From positions 1-38,640 of IMG/VR virus record IMGVR_UViG_3300022200_000139: 38,640 nt of DNA, one strand, 5' to 3'. The DNA comes from a virus. Under the pieces are notes generated by a model that worked only from the letters and a program-made list of their open reading frames with translations, was not told the DNA's origin and did no database searches. Below are positions 16,080 to 23,896 of this stretch, piece by piece (the stretch's first letter is position 1; each line of letters begins with the position of its first letter). The position numbers and the translations under genes are program-made.

Positions 16080-16456
16080 TGGCAGCAACAACCACAGTAA
16101 CACTATTACCAACAACAACTTATAATACTGCCGTGGGTAACTATGATGGTAGTAGCACATCATTCAGCAGCGACAAGGTTAAGGGTGACGGATATTATGG
16201 TTTTGCCGACGGTGTTCACACAGTTCAACTACGGGTAACTGGATTTCCGGGCACAGTAAAAATCCAAGGATCATTAGCAACAGATCCAGCGAGCACTGAT
16301 TGGGTTGACGTCACCGGTGCTGCGCTGGCCGGTGACGGAAGTACATTAATAACAAACAGTTATTTTTATAACTTTACAGGCAACTACGTATGGATTAGAG
16401 CCTCTGTAAGTGACTTTACCGCAGGAACAATTAACAGTCTCGTTCTTGCACATTAA
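16079..16456 (+). CDS. Virion-type beta-sandwich protein
   Basis: The 125-residue protein is Thr/Ser/Gly-rich with alternating hydrophobic strands (GVHTVQLRVTGFPGTVKIQG, GNYVWIRASVSDF). The opening PTTTYNTAVGNYDGSS and the pattern 'xIQGSLATDP..DWVDV' are familiar from short structural proteins of marine T4-like phages. It is probably a late virion component with an Ig-like or jelly-roll fold, such as a decoration or fibre-associated protein. No catalytic motif is seen. It follows a late promoter motif and is coupled to the small upstream gene. Confidence 0.65.
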   Translation: MAATTTVTLLPTTTYNTAVGNYDGSSTSFSSDKVKGDGYYGFADGVHTVQLRVTGFPGTVKIQGSLATDPASTDWVDVTGAALAGDGSTLITNSYFYNFTGNYVWIRASVSDFTAGTINSLVLAH

Positions 16457-16459
16457 ATA
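16453..16459 (+). promoter_or_regulatory. Late-promoter-like TTAAATA, leaderless geometry
   Basis: TTAAATA is followed by five bases (CAATT) and the ATG at 16465, the same spacing as at 6624, 18808 and 30669. No Shine-Dalgarno precedes the ATG. Confidence 0.5.
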
Positions 16460-16464
16460 CAATT

Positions 16465-17676
16465 ATGATAACATGGTTATTTGATAACCGTAATCAGTTT
16501 GGGTTTGTGCCTAATCTAGTAAAGGATTTTTCTCTACGAGCAGGCACCGATGCCTGGCATGATCTATGCATTAAAGCCCCATACAGTTACGAGTTTAGGT
16601 TCTTAAAATACTGTATGCTCGACAAGGTTCCATTCCGATGTCAATTAACGCGGTCTGAAACCTGGGAACATCCTGCTTATTATCCCGTAAACCTAAACTT
16701 TTTTGATCTTGACATTGATTTTTTTGAACTGATGGAGCCACATAGTCTGGAACTATTGCGGCAAGGAAAATTTAAATTTTTGATGTATTACAGCGAAGGC
16801 GATGACGTTGACAGTACAGGCATTGATGCGAGGATTAATGAATTATTAGTCAAGCATAATATTAGTAAAGAAAATTTTGTTTTTGTAACCGCTAATAGAT
16901 TATTAGATAAACGAGGACCTTACGTTTACTTCCCCGACGACGAACTGTACTACAGACTACTACACATCAATAAAAAAGATTGGATTAAATCTGTGAGCTT
17001 AGGTAAAAGAAAACACACCTTTACCTGTTTAAATCGCGCAGATAAAATATGGCGTAGGATTTATGCTAGTAAATTATACAGTTTAGGATTATTATCAAAG
17101 GCTCAATTTAGTTACACCGGTTATCAATACGAAACTCCTGCTGTAAACGAAGAAAGCACAAAGACCTGGGAGTCATTGGATACGAACTTAATTGAAAACC
17201 TCAGCGCCTTTGAACTAGGAATTCCCTATAAATGTGACAATCTCAGTGACAAGGACCATAACGATCATAAACTGATTTATGGTCCACACTTCATGGATAG
17301 TTATTGGCAATTTGTAGTTGAAACACACTTTGACCAGCATACCTGTTTTATCACTGAAAAAACTTTTAAATGCATATTAAATTTACAGCCCTTTGTTATT
17401 GTTGGTAATTACTATACATTAAAAACACTGCATAATCTAGGTTATAAAACATTTAATAATGTGATCAACGAAACCTACGATTTATTATTAAACCCAGTTG
17501 AAAGAATGCAGGAATTGTTTAGTCTAAGTTATAGTATTTGTCAACGTGGAGATGCTGATCAAATTCATATTATGAAAATGATAAAATCTGTGTTAGAATA
17601 TAATCAACAGCATTTCCTTGCTCCAAAGACACAGAGAATAATGAGCCTGATTAAATTTTTGGATTATACAAAATGA
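16465..17676 (+). CDS. Glycosyltransferase-like protein
   Basis: The 403-residue protein has no strong catalytic motif. The C-terminal part, FITEKTFKCILNLQPFVIVGN then LKTLHNLGYKTF, resembles the nucleotide-sugar-binding end of GT-B-like transferases (for example fucosyltransferase-type enzymes) and similar uncharacterised marine phage proteins. A central TCLNRADKIWRRIYASKLY is distinctive. It overlaps the next gene, a GT-A-like transferase, by four bases (ATGA), so sugar modification of virion or host surface is the likely theme. The assignment is tentative. Confidence 0.5.
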   Translation: MITWLFDNRNQFGFVPNLVKDFSLRAGTDAWHDLCIKAPYSYEFRFLKYCMLDKVPFRCQLTRSETWEHPAYYPVNLNFFDLDIDFFELMEPHSLELLRQGKFKFLMYYSEGDDVDSTGIDARINELLVKHNISKENFVFVTANRLLDKRGPYVYFPDDELYYRLLHINKKDWIKSVSLGKRKHTFTCLNRADKIWRRIYASKLYSLGLLSKAQFSYTGYQYETPAVNEESTKTWESLDTNLIENLSAFELGIPYKCDNLSDKDHNDHKLIYGPHFMDSYWQFVVETHFDQHTCFITEKTFKCILNLQPFVIVGNYYTLKTLHNLGYKTFNNVINETYDLLLNPVERMQELFSLSYSICQRGDADQIHIMKMIKSVLEYNQQHFLAPKTQRIMSLIKFLDYTK

Positions 17677-18305
17677 TACATTTTTGCACACCCTGCTACG
17701 GCGGACAGCTCAGTGAAGCAACCTTTAAAGGCTATCTAGATTGGACGGTTTTCGCTATGCAAAACAAAATACCGTTTACTGTAGACACACTGACTAATGA
17801 AAGTAATATAAATCGAGGCAGGAACAGTTTAGCGGCCAAGTTCCTGGCTGGTAAGGGCACTCATCTAATGTTCATCGACAGCGACATAAAGTGGTTCCCC
17901 CAACAGATATTACAACTACTTGCTAGCAACAAAGATCTTGTGGGAGGTATATATCCTAAAAAATCCTATCCAATTGAATATGTTGTTAACAAGATACATA
18001 ACGGCGAAATTGAAAATAACTTAATTGAAGTAGGTATGGTTGGCACTGGATTTTTGTTAATACGGCGCACGGTGTTTGAACAAATGATCGAAATGGGAGC
18101 AAAAAAATACACAGACAGCATAGGTCTAGGCAACGAATATGATAATTACACCTATGATTTTTTTAATTGTACAATAGACAGTCAAGACAGATATCTAACA
18201 GAAGACTGGAGTTTCTGCCGACGCTGGCGGCAATTAGGTGGTAAAGTCTGGGCTGAAACCAGCATTAAGCTGGGGCATGTTGGTTATCACAGATTTGAAG
18301 AATAG
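17673..18305 (+). CDS. GT-A-fold glycosyltransferase (GT2-like)
   Basis: The 210-residue protein opens MIHFCTPCYGGQLSEATF and contains RGRNSLAAKFL and the metal-binding DxD-type motif in MFIDSDIKW (about residues 66-74). A later TEDWSFCRRWRQLGGKVW provides the acidic ED(W)xFC block seen in GT2 enzymes. It should transfer a sugar from a nucleotide donor. Marine myoviruses carry related genes thought to modify virion or host glycans. It is coupled to the upstream transferase by ATGA and looks complete. Confidence 0.75.
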   Translation: MIHFCTPCYGGQLSEATFKGYLDWTVFAMQNKIPFTVDTLTNESNINRGRNSLAAKFLAGKGTHLMFIDSDIKWFPQQILQLLASNKDLVGGIYPKKSYPIEYVVNKIHNGEIENNLIEVGMVGTGFLLIRRTVFEQMIEMGAKKYTDSIGLGNEYDNYTYDFFNCTIDSQDRYLTEDWSFCRRWRQLGGKVWAETSIKLGHVGYHRFEE

Positions 18306-18315
18306 GATAAATTGC

Positions 18316-18783
18316 TTGGAACAAATTAAGTTTAATATAGAATTGTTTGGAAATGGATTTGAGGATCGTTGGCCGCGTGCACGGATATTAATCAACGATT
18401 CAACCTTTTTTGATGGCATAGTCCAAAACAACCTTAATGTAGAATTTACCGCGGATGTTAACGGAGAAGACGAACACAGTTTAATAATTGATTACTATAA
18501 CAGAAACTATAAAAAAGACGTGGTATTAGACAGCAACAACAGCGTTGTTAGTGCTACAAGCATAGTAATTCAGAGAATCTTGTTTGATGACATCGACGTT
18601 GGAATGCTACCATATAACCTAGGATCTATTGCTGTATATGAACCTTGGTATTTACAGGCTGCGGAAAAAGATCCCACTGAATGGCCAAATCCTAGACTTA
18701 ACGACCTACAACTCAGCTGGAACAGTCGTTGGATTTTAAAATTTACTAGCCCAGTTTATGTTTGGTTGCTGGAAAACCTTTAA
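18316..18783 (+). CDS. Beta-rich hypothetical protein (TTG start)
   Basis: The frame is open from 18238, inside the upstream gene, but AGGA at 18304-18307 lies eight bases before TTG at 18316, giving a 155-residue product. It begins with IKFNIELFGNGFEDRWPRAR and has the pattern of a phage beta-sandwich module (ILINDSTFFDGIVQ...VEFTADVN). The short protein at 22516 has a similar opening (LSFDIHC...RIFVNNDLVIERDF), so the two may belong to one loose family. A virion or carbohydrate-binding role is plausible. The start choice is uncertain. Confidence 0.55.
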   Translation: MEQIKFNIELFGNGFEDRWPRARILINDSTFFDGIVQNNLNVEFTADVNGEDEHSLIIDYYNRNYKKDVVLDSNNSVVSATSIVIQRILFDDIDVGMLPYNLGSIAVYEPWYLQAAEKDPTEWPNPRLNDLQLSWNSRWILKFTSPVYVWLLENL

Positions 18784-18795
18784 AATACTATTTTA

Positions 18796-18802
18796 ATAAA
18801 TA
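18796..18802 (+). promoter_or_regulatory. Late-promoter-like ATAAATA, leaderless geometry
   Basis: ATAAATA, five bases (CATGT), then the ATG at 18808. There is no Shine-Dalgarno. Predicted late transcription would begin at the A of the start codon of the polyprotein. Confidence 0.6.
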
Positions 18803-18807
18803 CATGT

Positions 18808-21800
18808 ATGCGTATACATGAAGCAGTTCAACAAGTTGTAGCTATATATCCTGGCAGATTCCATCCTTTCCACAAGGGTCATGCCAGTGTTTACAACTAT
18901 CTACGCAGTAAATTTGACACTGTTTTTATTGCTACCAGTGACAAGGTAGACCCCCCTAAAAGTCCTTTTAGTTTTGCTGAAAAACGTGCTATGATGTTAG
19001 CTGCTGGCATTCCAGATTCTGCTATTGTTCAAACTAAAAACCCCTACAAGGCAGAAGAAATTCTACAAGCATATGATCCAGCAACCACCGCAGTTGTATT
19101 TGCTGTAAGTGCTAAGGACATGGCCGAGGATCCACGATTTAGTTTTGCTAACAAAAAAGATGGTTCGCCCAGTTATTTCCAACCCATGGCACCTAACTTA
19201 AAACAGTTAGAAAGCCTTGACAAGCATGGTTATATCACAACCGTTCCCACACTGGATTTTACAGTGCTAGGCGAACCCATGCGTAGTGCCACAGAACTGC
19301 GCCGCAATTTTGCTGGTGCAGATAATGAAACACAGAAGAAAATTGTTGCAGATCTCTATGGCAAATATGATGCTAAAATTCATAAAATTATGAAAAATAA
19401 GATCACAGAAGCATTAATAGATTTTGAAAGACTCAGTGAAGTTATCAATCGCATTTGGACACTAGACGTTCAGCGTCCTCTCAGCGAAGATGTAAAAAAG
19501 ACTGTAATAAAGAATATTAGACTAGCAACCGAAGCATGGAGCGAGAAGTACAAGCGTTCAATAAACTGCAACAATCCAAAAGGCTTCAGTCAGAAGGCGC
19601 ATTGTGCTGGACGTAAGAAGAACGAAGAAAATGAGATACAGATAAATGACTTATTAAATGACGATGCAACAGCCGGCGATCTTTCCAGCGTGTATACACC
19701 AAGTATTCCTGAAATTGCTAAAAAACATAATATATCACTGCAACAGGTTGTTGATCAACTAAAAAAGGGTCTTGCTAAAGAATCAGAACATACTAAAAAC
19801 TTTGATGTAGCCTTAGAGATAGCAATGGATCATGTAGCAGAAATTCCTGACTATTATGATAGAATAGAAGATATTGAAGGCCCTTATGTAGAGCCAGATC
19901 CCGAAGGCTACCAAAAAGATTTGTTGACTATGCCACAGAGAACTGTGGTAATAGACACCCCCGGTGAGCTTGACTGGTATAAGATTGGCCAACACTATCC
20001 AAATCTAGGACAAGAAGATCCACATGAATATGGACAAAGCGAAACTGATATGGTTATTATTCCTCCCAGTGAGGAGATGTTAGATAAACTAACCAAGGAT
20101 CTATCACGCTTGGGTTTAAAGTGGAAAGTAATTGGCGGCACAAAAGACCAGCCCGAGATTCACAGTGAAAGCGAACTAGCAGAGACAATCCGTAAGACTG
20201 GTAGTCAGTATACCGTTTATAGTAAAAAGGGTAAGCGCATGGGCACTTACCCCAGTAAAAAAAAGGCTAAAGAACGTTTAAGACAGATTGAATACTTCAA
20301 GCATGTTGGTGAGAGTCATGAGTCGTGCCCTAGAACTAAGGCATCTACTTGTCACTGTGAAATAGTTTCTAAAATTGCAGAAACAGAGGAATCAGTTACA
20401 GCAATCTGTGTACTAGAACACAACGAAAGTGTAAAAGGAACAATATTATTAAAACAAGCAGGCAGCGGACCCACACTGGTTGTAGGTAAAATAACAGGAT
20501 TAACTCCGGGTAAGCACGGCTTACATATACATGAATTCGGAGATCTAAGCCAAGGCTGCGATTCTGCAGGAGGACATTTCAATCCTGACAATGTAGATCA
20601 TGGTGACCTTAGCAATGGACATGTTGGAGATCTTGGTAATATTGTTGCGGATGAAAATGGCATAGCAAACATAGGAATTGCAGCTGATAGAATTACGCTG
20701 CGCGGCGAGAGAAGTGTGGTTGGTAGATCAATAGTTATCCACAGCAACGAAGATGACTTAGGTCGTGGCGGCAACGACGAAAGCTTAAAAACCGGTAATG
20801 CTGGAGATAGACTTGCTTGCGGTGTGATTACATTTCGCGAACCAATTAACGAAGCTGTATATCCTGGCAACTTGGGGTTTGAGGAAGTTTTTAAATTCTT
20901 CGCAGATGCCAGCAAACGCAATCCTAAACTGGTGGACATAGTTCAGGATTTAATTGATCAAGGACAAAATAAAGAAGCCTGGAAAATTATACAGGACTTT
21001 GCCAATGTTAAACTACAAGGCAAACAGTTTAGTTCTGAATCTCAAATAAATGAACGTGCTACTGATATAGTCTATCACTATACCACAATTGGCCCAGCAT
21101 TAAATATTTTAAAATCCGGCGAGTTTCAGTTAAGCAGCGTAGCAGGCAGTGTTGAGCAGGATATTAATCCCAAAGGTCATAACTTTTTCCTAAGCACTGC
21201 TCGCAGCAAAGGTGGCGAATACCACAGAAGAGTTGGTAATTCAGCAGTAATGTTTGTATTGAATGGACGCTGGATCAGCGATCGCTATCCAGTTAAACCA
21301 GTGGACTATTGGTCTGGGTTCTCTATTGCTGGACGTAACAAAGAAGCAGAGGATCGTATATTCAGCAAAGATCCTACTATGCCCATGGACCCTGTTACAA
21401 GTATACATGTTTTACTAAAAGAAAAGCATCCATTCGCTAGTGCTAAGACCAGACAGTTTCTAATACTAGCAAAAACACTGGGTATACCAACTTATTTGTA
21501 TAAAGATGAATCTGCGTGGAGATTACAGAACACTGCCAAAGCAGCCAGTGTAGAGCAAATGAAAAGTGAACTAAGTGGCCCAGAAACATTTCGCAGTGGT
21601 GGTAGCGGATCACGCTGGTTAAAACCCTGGCTTGAAGTTATATTTGGCAAAACTGAAGCTGATTTGGGTAAAAAAGCTAAAGACTTGGTAAGAGGGTTCC
21701 GCTATTATCATAATGATGGCGATGACCACGGACTAGGAACTGAACTTAGCAATGCTAGAAAGCCTGGCAATTTAGACAGAGAAGATGCGGTTAATATTTT

Positions 21801-22230
21801 AAAGTTTATGCAACAAAATCGTATGGCCACACACATGGATCTAGTAAACTATCTAGTAGACAAGTGGAAAGTAAAAGACGAATCCATAAACGAAATGGGA
21901 GTGGGTCGAGTTGTCAAAGGTGTAAACACCACGCCTGATGTAGGACCAGATGAAATTAAAAAGCAGGCAGCAAAAATGGGTTTCAAAGTTGATCGTGACG
22001 GTCGCCCACCACTACTACATGCTAAAGCAAGAAAGAATTCAGATCCCGATACACTTTTCAATCTTGGACTAAAAGAACAAGAGTTAGATGAACGAGGCAG
22101 CATTTCAGTACCATTTGCTAGTGGAACAAGTGTTACTATTGCGCCTCACAGAGAACTTAAGATTAAAAAATCCACACCAGGGAGGCACAGCTATGGAAAC
22201 CCTAAATCTAACAGAAAGAAATCTAACTGA
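18808..22230 (+). CDS. Mosaic polyprotein: nucleotidyltransferase, Cu/Zn SOD, ART-like domain
   Basis: The 1140-residue protein is a string of unrelated domains. Residues 9-195: nucleotidyltransferase with HKGH (22-25). About 245-272: a Cys-containing motif, KRSINCNNPKGFSQKAHC. About 285-350: a small helical module. About 465-500: a basic TYPSKKKAKERL module. 526-682: a complete Cu/Zn superoxide dismutase. About 750-935: an ADP-ribosyltransferase-like region. About 960-1020 and 1040-1140: unknown. Sequences of form (I/L)xE lie at the borders (ITE 199-201, LAE 457-459, IAE 523-525, INE 680-682, INE 747-749, INE 1027-1029, LDE 1093-1095), resembling T4 prohead-protease sites. I infer a virion-packaged, cleaved polyprotein. 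Domain calls are firm for the first and SOD, weaker for the rest. Confidence 0.85.
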   Translation: MRIHEAVQQVVAIYPGRFHPFHKGHASVYNYLRSKFDTVFIATSDKVDPPKSPFSFAEKRAMMLAAGIPDSAIVQTKNPYKAEEILQAYDPATTAVVFAVSAKDMAEDPRFSFANKKDGSPSYFQPMAPNLKQLESLDKHGYITTVPTLDFTVLGEPMRSATELRRNFAGADNETQKKIVADLYGKYDAKIHKIMKNKITEALIDFERLSEVINRIWTLDVQRPLSEDVKKTVIKNIRLATEAWSEKYKRSINCNNPKGFSQKAHCAGRKKNEENEIQINDLLNDDATAGDLSSVYTPSIPEIAKKHNISLQQVVDQLKKGLAKESEHTKNFDVALEIAMDHVAEIPDYYDRIEDIEGPYVEPDPEGYQKDLLTMPQRTVVIDTPGELDWYKIGQHYPNLGQEDPHEYGQSETDMVIIPPSEEMLDKLTKDLSRLGLKWKVIGGTKDQPEIHSESELAETIRKTGSQYTVYSKKGKRMGTYPSKKKAKERLRQIEYFKHVGESHESCPRTKASTCHCEIVSKIAETEESVTAICVLEHNESVKGTILLKQAGSGPTLVVGKITGLTPGKHGLHIHEFGDLSQGCDSAGGHFNPDNVDHGDLSNGHVGDLGNIVADENGIANIGIAADRITLRGERSVVGRSIVIHSNEDDLGRGGNDESLKTGNAGDRLACGVITFREPINEAVYPGNLGFEEVFKFFADASKRNPKLVDIVQDLIDQGQNKEAWKIIQDFANVKLQGKQFSSESQINERATDIVYHYTTIGPALNILKSGEFQLSSVAGSVEQDINPKGHNFFLSTARSKGGEYHRRVGNSAVMFVLNGRWISDRYPVKPVDYWSGFSIAGRNKEAEDRIFSKDPTMPMDPVTSIHVLLKEKHPFASAKTRQFLILAKTLGIPTYLYKDESAWRLQNTAKAASVEQMKSELSGPETFRSGGSGSRWLKPWLEVIFGKTEADLGKKAKDLVRGFRYYHNDGDDHGLGTELSNARKPGNLDREDAVNILKFMQQNRMATHMDLVNYLVDKWKVKDESINEMGVGRVVKGVNTTPDVGPDEIKKQAAKMGFKVDRDGRPPLLHAKARKNSDPDTLFNLGLKEQELDERGSISVPFASGTSVTIAPHRELKIKKSTPGRHSYGNPKSNRKKSN
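18832..19392 (+). other. Domain: cytidylyltransferase-like nucleotidyltransferase
   Basis: Residues 9-195 of the polyprotein. GRFHPFHKGHASVY holds the HxGH nucleotide-binding signature, and GEPMRSATELRR (156-165 region) stands where the second conserved motif ([IS]SxTxxR) lies in NadM/CoaD-type enzymes. The fold should transfer a nucleotide from NTP. The substrate is unknown. The domain ends before ITE (199-201), a possible protease cut. Confidence 0.75.
20383..20853 (+). other. Domain: eukaryote-type Cu/Zn superoxide dismutase
   Basis: Residues 526-682. All metal ligands are present: copper His573, His575, bridging His590, His645; zinc His598, His605, Asp608. The disulfide pair is Cys584 and Cys671, and the active-site Arg is Arg668. 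The wording GLHIHEFGD, HVGDLGN, DDLGRGGNDES and KTGNAGDRLACGVI follows the animal/plant SOD1 pattern rather than bacterial SodC. It would convert superoxide to peroxide and oxygen. IAE (523-525) and INE (680-682) bracket it exactly, giving a fragment of 157 residues, close to SOD1 length. There is no signal peptide of its own. Confidence 0.92.
21055..21612 (+). other. Domain: putative ADP-ribosyltransferase-like region
   Basis: Residues 750-935. IVYHYTTIGPALNILKSGEF, then FFLSTARS, then EAEDRIF give an H-Y / S-T-x-x / E pattern like ARTs of the HYE type. The order and spacing are plausible, but I cannot confirm the fold by eye. T4 packages the ART Alt in its head and delivers it with DNA, so an ART-like piece in a probable virion polyprotein would fit. 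INE (747-749) precedes it. Confidence 0.4.
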
Positions 22231-22519
22231 GGAGAAATTATACGATGAACAATTACAGAAATGTCTTGAAGAACTTGAACAACTCATTGAAGATTTTACA
22301 GGTAGTGCCAAACCAGGTAGCAGGCCAGGAAGTTTAAAAAGAAAAGCCAGTCTTTATCTTGGCAAAGGTGCTGGAGAAAAATTAAGCAAAGGTGAACTGA
22401 GAAAACTTAGAGCTAAAGCAAACAAAATGAAAACTTCTGATAAAAAAGAAGAGCGTGATCGAGGCATACAACTAGCTCGTCAGGTTAGTTTTGCTTTTAA
22501 CATGCGAGACAGCAAATGA
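22193..22519 (+). CDS. Small basic phage protein
   Basis: I start at ATG 22193 (108 residues), backed by GGGAGG seven bases upstream, not at the far upstream frame opening; it overlaps the end of the polyprotein gene by 38 bases. The product has an acidic coiled N-terminus (EEKLYDEQLQKCLEELEQL) and a basic C-terminus (KRKASLYLGKGAGEKLSKGE, LRKLRAKANKMK), suggesting nucleic-acid or scaffold binding. Similar proteins are common in marine T4-like phages, with unknown role. It overlaps the next gene by four bases. Confidence 0.7.
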   Translation: METLNLTERNLTEEKLYDEQLQKCLEELEQLIEDFTGSAKPGSRPGSLKRKASLYLGKGAGEKLSKGELRKLRAKANKMKTSDKKEERDRGIQLARQVSFAFNMRDSK

Positions 22520-22779
22520 AGCTAAGTTTTGACATACACTGCGAAGAATTTACAGATAACCCTAGTTATAGAATATTTGTAAACAACGACCTTGTGATAG
22601 AACGTGATTTTGTTGTCCCCGAATTTGAAATGGGATATTATAGATTTTTAGGATATTACAATTTACCCAATGGCGAAAATATTGTAAATATACAAGGGCT
22701 TACAGGTAATTTTACCCTAGGCAAAATGTGGGTTGAAGATAATGAAATACCACACGATAATGGAAGATTTATACTATGA
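22516..22779 (+). CDS. Short beta-rich protein
   Basis: The 87-residue protein starts at an ATGA overlap. It reads as a compact beta sandwich: SFDIHCEEF, YRIFVNNDLVIERDF, GENIVNIQG, LGKMWVEDNEIPHDNGRF. There is no Cys pair, membrane helix or motif. It resembles in pattern the gene at 18316. A virion or glycan-binding accessory role is guesswork. Confidence 0.65.
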   Translation: MKLSFDIHCEEFTDNPSYRIFVNNDLVIERDFVVPEFEMGYYRFLGYYNLPNGENIVNIQGLTGNFTLGKMWVEDNEIPHDNGRFIL

Positions 22780-22988
22780 GAGCAAAAGAATTTATGATAA
22801 AAGAAACAGCCAGCGCCGGCGCTACCAGCGCAGGTAATATAGCAACTGTAGTAAATCCAGCTGTGGCACACAGTAAAAAGAAGCCAAAAATGCAGAAACC
22901 CACAGACAATGCGCTTGACATGGATGTTAGTTTGTTTGGTGGCGGAGCATTAAAGCGCAATAGTAAAACTCCTCTAGCGACTCTTTAG
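22776..22988 (+). CDS. Small marine-myovirus protein with capsid-targeting-like N-terminus
   Basis: The 70-residue protein begins MRAKEFMIKE, then TASAGATSAGNIATVVNP, a low-complexity Ala/Gly/Ser linker, a Lys-rich patch (KKKPKMQK) and DNALDMDVSLFGGGALKR. The first ten residues resemble the T4 internal-protein targeting tag (MKTYQEFIAE, cut before A) with IKE as possible cut site after Glu10. Proteins with this 'SAGATSAGNIA' run are frequent in marine T4-like phages. The likely role is packaged or capsid-associated, by inference. Confidence 0.65.
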   Translation: MRAKEFMIKETASAGATSAGNIATVVNPAVAHSKKKPKMQKPTDNALDMDVSLFGGGALKRNSKTPLATL

Positions 22989-22989
22989 C

Positions 22990-22996
22990 ATAAATA
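22990..22996 (+). promoter_or_regulatory. Late-promoter-like ATAAATA
   Basis: ATAAATA lies just after the preceding stop codon and 28 bases before the ATG at 23025, leaving a short leader that contains GGGG but no good Shine-Dalgarno. Confidence 0.5.
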
Positions 22997-23024
22997 TAGT
23001 ATACTTTTATTGGGGTAACAGAAT

Positions 23025-23444
23025 ATGGAAATTAAAGATATTCAAAAAACATTAAAAATTATAAACGAAGGTCACCTAGGTGACATGGCAAATCGCTGCG
23101 AGCAGGACCACGAAGTCCAAATGGCTCGCGCAGACCTATACAAGCTCGCAAAATACAGCATTCAACTTCATGACATGTTAAAAGGCATCAGCGAAGAACA
23201 AGGTTTAGAAGGCTGGGTTCAAGCAAAAATTACCAAAGCCGCAGACTATATTAGCAGTGTAAAGCATTACTTAGAATATGAACAAAGCCCAATGAATTCC
23301 CCGGAAGAGCAAGAAAAAGCCATGGATCAGATGGCTTTTGATCTGGCCACAGAATCAACTGATGAATCCTGTGGTAAAACCCATAAAAAGTCAATGAAAA
23401 AAGAAAATGTTAAAACTAAATTTAGTGATTGGAGTAAATCATGA
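23025..23444 (+). CDS. Helical marine-phage protein, probable virion-associated
   Basis: The 139-residue protein has a short N-terminal segment ending IINE (11-15), then GHLGDMANRCEQDHEV, then a helical core with LYKLAKYSIQLHDMLK and GWVQAKITKAADYISSVKHY (about 70-90), a wording that recurs in marine T4-like phages. The IINE before Gly could be a prohead-protease site. The C-terminus is charged. The four-base overlap with the next gene shows an operon. Function unknown; a capsid core or packaged protein is inferred. Confidence 0.65.
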   Translation: MEIKDIQKTLKIINEGHLGDMANRCEQDHEVQMARADLYKLAKYSIQLHDMLKGISEEQGLEGWVQAKITKAADYISSVKHYLEYEQSPMNSPEEQEKAMDQMAFDLATESTDESCGKTHKKSMKKENVKTKFSDWSKS

Positions 23445-23890
23445 ATAATTCATTCTCGGATCTAGTTCGAAGGCTAAATGAACTAAGCAAGGAAGAAACC
23501 ACCGATGATATCGTAGAATCTGCGGAAAGCACTTCTATAGTAGAAGCTAAAAAAGACGTTGAGGAAGATATAGTTGGTGATATCCGTACACGTTACAGCG
23601 ACTTTATGAAGAGCGAAACAGCCCAAGGCAACAATCTAAACACAATTGAAGTTGCAGTTAAAGAAGCAACAAGTTCTGCAATGGCTATTGATGATAGTTT
23701 TAGCAAAATTTTTAATATGATGAACCGCCTGTTAACAGTAACAGGAGAAAATGCTGTTCTCAGTAGAATGGTAGAGCGTGAAGGCGGCGATACAGCATGG
23801 ATTGCAGATGCACATCAAAAACTTATCGAGGCTATGGAAGCTATTGAAAACGCACATATGTATGCTGTCAAGCAGGTCGAAGTAGACTAA
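23441..23890 (+). CDS. Helical acidic protein, unknown
   Basis: The 149-residue protein has GGAG six bases upstream of its ATG, which overlaps the prior stop. It is acidic, predicted helical, with segments DIRTRYSDFMKSETA and DDSFSKIFNMMNRLLTVTGE. RLNE (11-14) and SIVEA (about 31-35) match the (I/L)xE pattern. I do not recognise a family. Its position suggests the same packaged/structural set. Confidence 0.6.
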   Translation: MNNSFSDLVRRLNELSKEETTDDIVESAESTSIVEAKKDVEEDIVGDIRTRYSDFMKSETAQGNNLNTIEVAVKEATSSAMAIDDSFSKIFNMMNRLLTVTGENAVLSRMVEREGGDTAWIADAHQKLIEAMEAIENAHMYAVKQVEVD

Positions 23891-23896
23891 GTTATC

